This document shows positions 11,202 to 21,403 of a stretch of DNA of 64,000 bases, piece by piece. Where the stretch lies: NCBI GenBank assembly GCA_963680875.1, contig OY804579.1:19205804-19269803 (forward strand), written 5' to 3'. Every line of letters starts with the position of its first letter. The stretch's first letter is position 1. Both the position numbers and the translations under genes were made by a program. The notes beneath the pieces were generated by a model, which did not search any database, was not told the origin of the DNA, and worked only from the letters and a program-made list of their open reading frames with translations. The DNA comes from Bathymodiolus brooksi. Taxonomy: Eukaryota; Mollusca; Bivalvia; Mytilida; Modiolidae.

Positions 11202-11535
11202 ATACCTTCTTATTATTTAACAGTTATGGAAATCTGCAGTTGCGGACATCTCTTTAAATATCTTTCTAGCGTTACGAACATCACTTCAAAGAGTTAGGTA
11301 CATCCTTCAATTTTTTTCAAGTTAATATTTCAATGTTCTCATAAGAGTTTCGTAATTTTTATGTATGCATTCGAGTATCTAATATTCCCGCCTGTAATCA
11401 TACCGCATGGACTTACTAATAAACACTACTGATAAAGAGAAAACAAGGATATTCTAATTTACCATTTTTCGTGTCCGCCATATTGGGATGTAGGTAACTA
11501 AAGTTACGAACATCAGTTTAATACCAGTGATACAA

Positions 11536-12290
11536 GGGCTTCTCAAGAAAAACGAAAAGAAGCTAGCCCGATCATTTCATTTCACATTCCGCTATGTAGA
11601 TGATGTCCTTTCACTAAATAATTCTAGGGTTGGAGGTTTCGTTGATCGCATCTATCCTATTGAGCTTGAAATAAAGGATACCACAAATACAGATAGGTCT
11701 ACTTACGAAACTGTACGACAAAAGAGATTATTTCAATTTTCCCATTGTGAACTTTTCATTTATGTGTAGCAACATTCCAGCAGCACCTGCATATGGAGTA
11801 TATATCTCTCAGTTGATACGATATTCCAGAGCTTGTGGTACCTATCAGGATTTTCTTGATAGAGGGTTGCTGCTAACAAGGAAGCTACTGAACCAAGGGT
11901 TCCTCTTGGCTAAGTTGAAGTCATCACTTCGAAACTTTTACGGTCGCCACCATGACATGGTTGACCGTTACGGAATATCTGTGTCACAAATGACCACGGA
12001 TATGTTCCACTTGTCGTAAACACTTCCCGGTCCTTTCCTCATTTATGACTAATCACTGGGTTTGTAACTAGATTAACTCGACAGGTGCCACTTGTGGAAC
12101 AGGAACTGCTTATCTTTCCGGAACACCTGAGTTCATCCCCGGTTCGTGTTACTCGATCTTTAGTTTTATGTGTATGTTTTGTAGATTGTCCTTTTGTACT
12201 TTTTCATTTGGTCATTGTGTTGTCTGTTCTTCTATACGGATTCTGATTACCCCTTTGGTATCTTCAAACTCTTCTGTTTATATCTTGACA
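11536..12290 (+). mobile_element. PLE copy C, second half and 3' tail
   Basis: Resumes with GLLKKNEKKLARSF and FRYVDDVLSLNNSR, so the catalytic YVDD box is intact here. About 90 bp are missing after DTTNTDRS, causing a frame change. The C-terminal part is open again at 11747-12019 (CSNIPAAPAYGVYISQLIRY to TTDMFHLS, TAA). The tail then runs GACAGGTGCCACTTGTGG, GATCTTTAGTTTTATGTG, CATTGTGTTGTCTGTTCTTC and ends near GGTATCTTCAAACTC. This tail is the reference for the 3' fragments elsewhere and for the satellite at 52.5-61.8 kb. Confidence 0.85.
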
Positions 12291-12984
12291 AATCTTCCTG
12301 TTCTATTTTCTGGCCGAATCCCTTTAATTTCTCGTGGGAACTGAGTAATTTTCTATCCGTCTTCATTTTTCCATTTTTCTACATGAATTTTCGCCATGGG
12401 AAATCAAACGAAGCGTGACATGATTCAGCAAGATATATTGTCGTGAGGAAATAAACTGTCTACAGGTGATGTTTTCACGAAATTACCCTATAGATAATAA
12501 ACCGTTGATTTTATATTTATTGATGTTTATAATATATTTATTGTTAACATATCTAAGTCGAAAAAAAACGTAGACACAAAACCTTTAAATAATAATTAAA
12601 AAAATTCTGGTTATTGGGATTTAATTGATAAATCATAAAAAGAATAAATCAAAGGATAATATTGTAATTATATCTGCATCAAGCTTAACATGGTAATGTT
12701 GTACCATACTTATATGCAATGCGAAATTCAATTTAGCACAAGATTAAAAAAAAGATTATTAAGGACACTTAAAGAGTCAAACAGTTCATGCCTCTTCTCT
12801 GTGTATAATAGAGAAATATACATGTTCGTGCTTATTCACGTTGTTGCGAATTAATGGATGGTTTATTTATTTTTTTATCAATTTCCACGGACAATGATCT
12901 AGCGTATGGTATATGTTGGATAGATCAACAGTCAGTTTTTAAAACATTGTTTGCAACAATAAACAGTAAATATTCAAATATCAA
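12291..12984. other. no gene seen
   Basis: AT-rich intergenic sequence after the PLE tail. No exon, RNA gene or named repeat recognised. Confidence 0.4.
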
Positions 12985-13212
12985 CCACCCGCACCGGTGG
13001 TGTAATGAGTCAGGCTAATGTGTCCGAGTGGGGGCGACATGTCTATCCGCAGACTGTTGTTTCAGTGAACTACTAATGTAGCTCTATAAAAATTCAATTA
13101 AGCGCGTTGGTCTAGTACAAAGAGGATCTCATCATCATCTCATTGAAAATTAACTTGTTCTGGCTATGATATAGCTGGAAAAAAAATTGAGTTGGCGTTA
13201 AACTACATATCA
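12985..13212 (+). repeat. tRNA-derived SINE
   Basis: The head has GTGGTGTAATGAGTCAGG, resembling a pol III A box. The middle has CAGACTGTTGTTTC, also seen at 62600. The tail has GGCTATGATATAGCTG followed by GGCGTTAAAC and CACTCACTCA. Same family as 62497-62755. Confidence 0.65.
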
Positions 13213-14394
13213 CTATCACTCACTCAAATAACAAATAGAAATGACTTTGAAAAGTGATTGAATAACCATTAAAAGATCACTATAATTTAGTGCACACGAC
13301 ACGTTTCTGAACCTTCATCGGATATGCTTACGATCAAAAGATTGAAAAGCCAAACATTTAGTGTCGCCTATGCATGAAGGAGGATAACCTTAATTATAAT
13401 AAAATACATTATTAAGGAACTGTAAATTTCAAATATATATATATATCTTATTAACTATGTCGATGCAGATATAAATGACAGTATCACTGAATGAATGCAT
13501 TATATATGATCTAGGATTACGGGTAACATCAATTTTCAATTATATGGTGTCGGTTAGGATCATTGGTGGAGAATGTACGAATACTCTTTGAAATCACCCA
13601 CCTTTCGTAAGGAACTTAACCATGTCGTATAGATGTGGCTTGAAGAGGAGATATGAAACTACTTTTAAATCATACATAGAACGACAAATTTGAAAATGCT
13701 GAGTAAATATACATGTGTTGTACACGACAGCATCGATGGTGTATCGGTCATCATGCTCGTCAGTTCTGAAAACATGGGTTCGATCTGTCGTCGTATTAAA
13801 CCAAACACAAAAAAGCTGGTACGTATGCTGGCATTTGTTATTTCTCTGCCACGTATGCTGGCATTTGTTATTTCTCTGCCAATGATGCAGCAATAATGAG
13901 TAAGAGCTAAGAGTGATTGTATTGGAGTCAAGATCATACGCTCCTTCCAGTGCCAATATATGTCTTTGTGTGAACTGTTCATGTTGTGTTCCAACAAGTC
14001 TAACACTACAAAATATCCATTCCGAGTTGCTTGTCTAGTAAAAAGACTGGGAAATTCAAATTTCAAAATAAACGCATTTTTATTTGGTTTTGATTATTAT
14101 TCTTGTACATGGAATGTTATCGATGTTTCAGTAAAAATAACGTGTTTTTATTTAATGGCTATGAAGATCAATACTGATTTATTAAAATAGCAAGCGTTTG
14201 TCTAATAATATGTAAGTTTTCCTTTATAATTAAAGAAAGTAGTCTGTCTGATACAAGGTGTCTGACACATGATGTTGCACAAAAATGTATGACCACGCTG
14301 TGATGATAAAAGAATGGCGCAAATTTGCATGGCATGTTCTCTGTCGGACTACTTTTTCGTGACGTCATAGTATTGGAATGCGGAGACAGACGTG
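13213..14394. other. intergenic DNA with hammerhead-like remnant and a 30-bp duplication
   Basis: On the minus strand 13297-13335 reads CGATGAAGGTT, GAAACGTGT, a decayed member of the CTGATGAAGG...GAAA family described at 42358. At 13829-13888 a 30-bp piece (CGTATGCTGGCATTTG...) is present twice in direct tandem. Open frames on the minus strand around 13600-14060 lack splice support or a known motif, and look like a dispersed repeat. No gene is called. Confidence 0.45.
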
Positions 14395-14650
14395 TCATTT
14401 TTATCAACGTAAGAAGAGCTTGAAGACACCAAAGGGGTAATCAGAATCCGTATATCGAAGAAGAAGAAGAAGAAGAAGAAGAAGAACAGACAACACAATG
14501 GCCAAAAGAAAAAGTACAAAAGAACAAACAACGATCTACAAAACATACATATAAAACTAAAGATCGAGTAACACGAACCCCACTAAAAACCGGAGGTGAA
14601 CTCAAAGCGATTGTTCAATGTTGCATCAATCATGTTTACTCGTTGATTCA
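14395..14650 (-). repeat. PLE 3' tail copy with (TTC)n expansion
   Basis: Read on the minus strand it matches the tail of PLE copy C: GTTCGTGTTACTCGATC, then CATTGTGTTGTCTGTTC, then GATTCTGATTACCCC and the end GGTGTCTTCAAGCTC. The TTCTTC inside the conserved segment is expanded to about ten TTC triplets (GAA on the + strand, 14457-14486). Confidence 0.75.
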
Positions 14651-15287
14651 GCCATATTCCCATGTCCAAGGATATATATCGTCATAACGAAGTGATTGAA
14701 CGGGGAACGTGACAATCTTTAGTGATCGGCAACAAATACCGTCACGTCAAGCATAAAATGTAGTCGCTCCCAAAGTACTGTATTAAATTTGTTTATTTTA
14801 ATTCAGCTCTTGATATTTTATTAAATGTTTTTATTGGAATGTTAGATAAACTTATAACATATATTGTGTGTTGGTACAAGACTTTGAATCAGGTGTCGCC
14901 TGGTAAGTAAATTAACCGTATCACTACTCATGGTTAAACTTTTGAATTTTTATATTGTCAACGTAACGATATGAGCACTCCAGAGGAGGTATTGGATCAC
15001 AAAAGGTGCATCTACTTCGTGTAAATTAGTCTGTTTATTACGGATAAGATAAAAATAAAATGCCAAGGAGCAGAACGAAATAGTAGGGGTGTAGCTACAT
15101 TAACATAAAAGCTACGTACATTAAAATCCCTTTGAACCACCCATACTAACAGGGAAAAAATACATAAGTTCGTCACTGTAACTGGATGATAGATAGTAAA
15201 ATCACAGGAAAAAAAAATGGTGATTAAAGAATATTTTCGACATAAAAACTGAAAACTGGAACTCTGGTACGTTTCTTCCAAAAAAGT
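14651..15287. other. no gene seen
   Basis: AT-rich intergenic DNA. No supported exon or recognised repeat. Confidence 0.4.
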
Positions 15288-15424
15288 AGTAAGTGGTAGT
15301 GAATATGTCTGTAAGTGGTAGTGAATATTCTGTAAGTGGTAGTGAATATGTCTGTAAGTGGCAGTGAATATGTCTGTAAGTGGTAGTGAATATGTCTGTA
15401 AGTGGTAGTGAATATGTTTGTAAG
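15288..15424. repeat. 22-bp tandem repeat, about six copies
   Basis: The unit GTAAGTGGTAGTGAATATGT plus CT is repeated from 15290. One copy lacks a G (gaatattct), one has GGCAGT, and the last degrades at TTTGTAAGC. Simple minisatellite. Confidence 0.9.
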
Positions 15425-16203
15425 CAGCATCGATTTGGCCTTTGTTTATAGGATTTTTCGATTGGATTTAAAACTGTTCGAACAGTGTGGTGTGGTATTT
15501 TGTATTTTTCATTTCATTTCTAACCTGGTGATAATTGTTTATTTTTTTTCTTTCCTGTTATTCTGTTTAATTTTGTCTATCCTTGTATTTCGATAAATAC
15601 TATTGACTCTGTTAATAAGGTTACCATTTTGATTTTCGAAGCAACAATAGTTACAACACAAGTTGGAGAAATTATAACAACATGCTTTATTTATCTTCTA
15701 CACTGAAGAAAGTGATTAGAAAAATATATGATATAATCGTGCAACAAATGCATGTACATTATGTATAATATAACAAAACATCAGGTTTCTATACAAGCTG
15801 TAACACAGTGAAACATATCTAAAACAAACCAACATTTTATCAGAATATTGTCAGAATAGTCAAATACGTGTACCCCCTTTCCCCATGTTAAATTGTTTTT
15901 TTTTAAACAGTTACGCTTATTACGAATAGCTGTTAAGTTAATGATATCTCACTGCAGTTTAATTGAAGTTCAGATGAATTATGCAATAAATCTAATGTAT
16001 ATTTGTCATCTAGAAATTCACTGGACGACTAATGTGCAAGGTCGTTTGTGCTATAGCCATTGGATGTCATCTTTTTTAGATAAAACACAAATGTCAAAGA
16101 AGATATGATTAAAATATTTGGTTTTTCGAGATTGATTCAATGAGAAAATGACTTACTGTGTTTATATTGAAATAATTACATTCAGTACAATTGTTATATG
16201 TTT
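15425..16203. other. no gene seen
   Basis: AT-rich. Short open frames here have no splice signals or recognisable motifs. Confidence 0.4.
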
Positions 16204-16401
16204 CAGGGGCGGATTCAGGGGGGCGCGCACCCGGCCCCCCCCCTCCCCCCCCCCCCCCTAAAATTGGAAAAATATGATTTTTTTGGTGTAAAATCGTGAT
16301 TTTTCACACGAAATACCCCAAAAATTTTCGCGCCTCCCTCCGCTCGGTGCAATATTTTTAAGTGCGCCCCCCCCTAACTTGAAATCCTGGATCCGCCCCT
16401 G
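16204..16401. mobile_element. MITE with CAGGGGCGGATCCAGG termini, copy 1
   Basis: A 198-bp element whose ends are inverted copies of CAGGGGCGGATYCAGG. It is flanked by TGTTT at 16199-16203 and 16402-16406, a 5-bp target duplication. The inside includes GATTTTTCACACGAAATA and CGCGCCTCCCTCCGCTC, shared with the copy at 28858-29024 in opposite orientation. No coding capacity, so non-autonomous. Confidence 0.9.
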
Positions 16402-16964
16402 TGTTTAGTGCATATTATTGTATGCTGAAATGAATTCACCTCCGCATAATAACATATAATAATATCGTGTAAAACTAAAATAAAAAATGCTATGAGAAAA
16501 AATTGGCTGAAATATTCGGTATGCCTTGTATAGATGGCACCCTCATTCTTTGAAACGAAGAAAATGAATGAATACCGATATTCCATTCCTTTGATTCGCT
16601 TCTAAGTATTACGAGAACAATAACATCCAATTATGTGATATTGAATGTCGGATCGACACGAAATTAAGTAACTCTAATAACGATGCATATATTACTTCCG
16701 CGATGTTTCCGATCAATTGTTTAATTGCTTCCAGACAAAAATATTTCCTCATAATTCAACAGTATAATATTTCTCATTAACAAATCAGCCGGCTTTATTT
16801 CCAATACCGAGAAAATCTTAATTCAGATTGTCAAACGTTAACAGACTATAGACGACGGACATTTAATGATGAAAACTTAATGACTGAACAAAGCGACCTA
16901 AATAATTAACGATTTATTTACAACATAGCAATCACAGTGCACACAACCATTTAATCACAGAATT

Positions 16965-17300
16965 TGCCGTATCAGTACAATAGTGTTTACCGTATCATTA
17001 CAATAGCATTTGTATTTACCGTATCACAACAGTATTTGCCGTATTAGTACAATAAATTTCACCGTATCACTACAATATTGTTTTTCGTCTCAGTAAAATA
17101 GCATTTACTGTAGCATACCAATACTATTATATCACCGTATTTTTACAATAACATTTGCTGTATCAGTACAATATTATGTGTTGTGCAATACATGCGTAGT
17201 TGTCATATTAGTACAATATTATTTGATGTATCACAGTAAAAAAATATATGTTGCATCACAGTGAAATAATGTTTGTCGTATCAGTACAATGTCAATTTAA
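16965..17300. repeat. degenerate ~27-bp tandem repeat
   Basis: The loose unit CCGTATCAGTACAATAGTGTTT recurs about a dozen times with many substitutions and small indels. An old minisatellite. Confidence 0.7.
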
Positions 17301-18802
17301 AATCAATATATTTCGTTAATTTCTATCACCCTTTTATACAGTGTTTGGGAAAATCGTCACTTGTTAGGGTAACTATGTCTACATGTGATCATGAACCCTT
17401 CCCCAACGCTACAGCAATGGTATCTATAAATAGCCAGATGATGTGATGTATGGAATATATTGATTAATGACATTGCTTGAAATTTTAAAATGATCAAAAG
17501 AGGTCGGCGAGTTATATCAGTGAAAGTTACATAACATGCACATATTCTGTTCAAAATATCAATAATTAAAATGTGCATCTCTGATATTTTTTAACACCTT
17601 TCATAATATAATGATATGAATGTAGATTCTCCTTCTCCTACATAACCCCCACTATATAACTGACATATTGTTGAAAGTGGTGTTAAACACCATAACCATA
17701 ACCCCTTCTGCTACAATAGATTACAATAATCCTCCAATCGAGATATTTGAATTTAAATATTGAGACTGATGAAAGTTCGGAAACCACTGGTAGCAGAAGG
17801 AGAATCTGTTTCTTCTATGATCAACAACCTCCAAAATATTTCTTCATGTCCGTCATTGATGGGAATTATTATGCAGAAATATAACCACCGTAATGATTAA
17901 AAATATTGCGAAAATTTAACCAACTTGTTAATCCTTACTAAGAATAGGAGAACATGATATGCATATGTATATATAAGGAATATTTCCACATGTTTTTTTT
18001 TTTTTTTTTTTTTTAATGTAATAAAAATATTGCACAATTGATTTGGACGGAAACATTTCAACAACTCTAAATTACTTTTTATGAGTACAAAAAAAAATAC
18101 AAAACAAAAACAAGAACAAAACAATCTTACCATTTGTATGTCAATCAGAATCAAAGAATAAAAAATAATACAACAGCGAAAATGATTGTACAAAATATTC
18201 AATTCTCACACTTGTGTTGTCGTTAACATCCTTTATTGTGAACCTATTTAAAACGGCACACGTGATCACCTATCTCTATCAACATGTCTGTACCATTCAC
18301 ACGAATATACAGATAGGTAAAGGTAGCGTAACTGAAATAGGCGGGAAACAGATCAGCCCACTCATTTATATTCTACATTTAGTTGGTGTATTTTTACACT
18401 TCTGGGTTGATGTATTTTGTATATTTCGACGGCAAAAAACAATTGCTATCTTTTCTAGTGCTCCAAAAAAAAACGACATTTGAAAATTATGTAAAAACTA
18501 AACAAAGAGAAGATAATCAGGATAATTCCCATCTATTTTAGTTATGCATGTTTTCTATATATTCTTGCGGGTAGTAAATTACATTGATAGACATATGTGC
18601 CTGTGTTTATTTTAGCAAGAAGTGGTAAGAGTCTATATACCAATAATATTGATGTGTATGTATAGGAATTAAGTCTGCTTTTTTAACGGAAACGACACTT
18701 GGCGGTCTTTGACTTCAGATTTGGTTTTTTTTAACTAAGTACATGTTAGTACCAAATAATATATGTTTTGTTTTCTAATCTTCTGATTTTGTGCGTACCT
18801 AA
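17301..18802. other. intergenic DNA, SINE tail scrap
   Basis: 17648-17700 reads ATATAACTGACATATTG followed by GTGGTGTTAAACACC, the end of a molluscan SINE (+). A T tract of about 22 starts at 17993. Otherwise AT-rich with no supported gene. Confidence 0.45.
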
Positions 18803-18850
18803 TAAAGGTTATTCCAGAAACACGCTATGCGCACTAACTTTGATATCTAC
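18803..18850 (+). other. hammerhead-like remnant (PLE-type repeat)
   Basis: CCTAATAAAGGTTATTCC followed by AGAAACACGCTATGCGCAC resembles the family core CTGATGAAGGTTATTCC-AGAAACGYG, with CTGATGA mutated to CTAATAA. The same downstream phrase TTTGATATCTACGTTTTTAT follows at 24400 and 42410. A decayed member of a dispersed family. Confidence 0.45.
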
Positions 18851-19353
18851 GTTTTTATTAACTGCATTCTAATATTCCTCTAATTGAAATTGAATTTCAT
18901 TTGTGATACAATGTTGACGTTTTGTTAATATGAAAGATCACATCATAGCTGCTTACATATACATGTGAGAAAATGTCACTAGGAAACACATTATTTGTAT
19001 GTACTGAACATATGATAATGAGCAAAGATACAACAAGAGGTCTGATCCTATAGGTTTCATAAATGTGTGTGTAAATGTTAATGAAATCTTGTTGTTACAA
19101 ACTTGATGAAACATTACACTTGTAAACAACTTAAAGCAGCACTTTACAGATGTTATATCCGTCATATCACAACATAATTATATGAGCAGAATCTGTGAGT
19201 TATTGCAACTATTATGGATAAATTATGTTTCATCTGAAAAATAGAAAGACACCTTAATAAAATCTACAATATATTTGGTTAAATTCAGTTAATCTATGTT
19301 TGTGTTTACTTTTTATTTTTGGATACTTATTGTGTATATTCAATTTCCAGATT

Positions 19354-19680
19354 AGGGCCCGGGTGCCTTAATGAGTTAGGTAGCTGTAGAGCCCGGGTGC
19401 CTCAATGAGCTAGGTAGTTGTAGGGCCCAGGTGCCTCAATGAGTTAGGTAGCTGGATTACCTAACAACTCATACAAGCATATCACCAATACGGCGTGGGT
19501 TCGCGCCCGGCTTTGCAATTTACAGCCGCAAGTGATAAAGTGTATCAGTTGCTTGCCATGGTCGGTGATTCTCTCCGGGTACTCCGGCTTCTTCCACCAC
19601 TAAAACTGGTCGCCATGATATAGCTGAAATATTGCTGAAGGTGGCGTTAAACACCACAAATCAATAAATCAAACAATTTC
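19354..19680 (+). repeat. tRNA-derived SINE with triplicated head segment
   Basis: The tRNA-like part carries GTGGGTTCGCGCCCGGC, a good B box. The tail reads CGCCATGATATAGCTGAA, then GGTGGCGTTAAACACC and AATCAATAAATCAA. The segment GGGCCCGGGTGCCTCAATG...GGTAGCTG (about 37 bp, covering the A-box side) occurs three times in tandem before the B box. No target duplication was confidently identified. Confidence 0.8.
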
Positions 19681-20063
19681 CAGAGCAAATTCTTCATTCA
19701 ACGATAAATACACTAAAAAAACGTTCCAATCGAATGATGCGGCACCTCAATATGGTTGGTCCGGATTTTTAGCATGGCGATTTCTATTTTGTGTATTTAG
19801 TGGCATATATCGTCGCTTTCGTCTTACTCAATCTTAAGTTTTCTGTGTAGTGAATTGGAGACCATTGCTTGGCCTTTTGGTCCTTTTTCGTTTGTCAATG
19901 GTTCCCTGTCTATGGCAAGTCAAAGAAACAAATAGTACCAGATCTGGCATAAATAGGTTCGAACCTCATGAAAGAAACCATTCATCAAACAGTACATTCA
20001 TAATAATGATAGCATCATACTGTTATTATCAAACATAGAATATTGAATATTCCTTTATAATAC

Positions 20064-20215
20064 CTACTTCTTTTTGTCATCAAATAATCTTGCTCTTTTT
20101 TCAAAATCAATGATAGCTGGAGGCAATGGCTTACCATCATCAGAATACTTGTCAAACGCATCATTGATGCCTTTTCGTAGATCGTACAAAAATCCGATCG
20201 GCTTATTCTGCAATT
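20064..20215 (-). CDS. PKD1-like: polycystin-1-like exon 20: C-terminal tail and stop
   Basis: The acceptor ATTTCATTTCAG-like sequence (read TTCAG|AAT) gives 152 bp ending in TAG at 20066-20064. Encodes ELQNKPIGFLYDLRKGIND and on to KRARLFDDKKK. Acidic/basic helical tail, residues 1730-1779. AA|GTAGGT at the stop could serve as a donor, so a longer isoform is possible. No AATAAA was seen in the next 700 bp. Confidence 0.75.
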
Positions 20216-21371
20216 CTGAAATGAATAAATAAAATGCAAATTCGTATTAAACACATATACAAAAACCCATTTCGAATTTAACTTTTAAGCTTCCGCCAAA
20301 TACTGACCGCGGTCAACAACTTGAAGTAAAAAACGTTAGAGAATAGACAGTTCAAAGACACTGGGAACATTGGGCACACAAGACACATGGCAAAGACAAT
20401 CCAAAGACAAAAACACATCACGGCACAAGCAAATTAAACACGGACCCCATCGAGAGTGAACCCGGGTGCTCGCGAATGGTAAGGAGTTTTATCCTCTCAT
20501 AAGACACCCGCCGTGTTACTCATATATATTTAGTCAAATCCGATAAAAGTCTTAACGGAGATAGAGGGGAAAACCTACATAAAAAGTAAACGATCCATTG
20601 CCATTTGAGATATGGATATTTCGTAACGGCCAACCAGATCGTGATGACGACCGTAAAATTGTGTACCAATGACTTCAATGTAGAAGTAACGTAGTCTTGT
20701 TTTGTTCAGTTTTTGCGTCAGGAGCTGAGTTTTGTCCAGAAATACATTGTACTGGGCACAAGCTCTACGATAACGTACGAGTTGTGAAATGTAAACTCCA
20801 TAATCTGCTGCTGCTGGGATATTGCTACTGATAAAAGTCGCAGGTACGTGTGGACAGGACCCTATGTTGCCCTCTCTTTTTTTTTTTTTTTTTTTTTTTT
20901 AGATGTTTTGCCGTATCGTCAATATTTCAAATGACCAGAGATATCGCTAATATCGACACTTCCGTAGCTTTAATTCGAGTTTTCAAAAATGTCGTCTGAA
21001 AACCGCAAATCTCGAGTGGAAAATGTTCCATGGAGAGTTGTCAGCTGCTGTAAATAAATATTGATGTGTGTTTTCAAGGAGAATAATATATACAGAGAAG
21101 GAATAAGCCAATTTCCAGACAGGTAGGCCTTTTTTATTCACTAAATTTAAGATGAATGCACAACAGGTACCCCAATGTAAACAAAGAAGAGTGACTTACC
21201 TTCTAACTTATATCATGTCAGAAACCCGGCATGGATACAAACTACTGTTTGATTGTATTTATTGTATATATGTCATACAGTGATGCATAGAAAGTTGCAA
21301 AATGTTGTTTATATGAAAAAAAATCGATGTTAAAAAAGAAAGAAATAAATAGGGGGTGGGGGGCAACATCT

Positions 21372-21403
<32 letters not shown>

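Larger units (their letters stand above)
8025..11529. mobile_element. 3.5-kb DNA transposon with ~104-bp TIRs inside PLE copy C
   Basis: The left end begins CACTGGTATTAAACTGAT and the right end is its inverse. The arms (8025-8128 and 11426-11529) match at roughly nine of ten positions and include CCTACATCCCAA and ATGGCGGACACG. The element is flanked by ATACAA at 8019-8024 and again at 11530-11535, a 6-bp target duplication. Removing the element restores the PLE reading (FIQ|GLLKK). Partial copies of the motif (GTTAGGTACATCC) recur just inside the right end. No transposase was found, so it is probably non-autonomous. It carries two spliceable exons, one with C2H2 fingers, and an A31 tract at 10274. 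I cannot assign the superfamily. Confidence 0.85.

Noticed and set aside
13594..14066. Overlapping minus-strand frames of 120 and 133 codons as a gene
   Set aside because: Two frames compete, a 30-bp tandem duplication is inside, and there is no splice support or known motif. It looks like a dispersed repeat.
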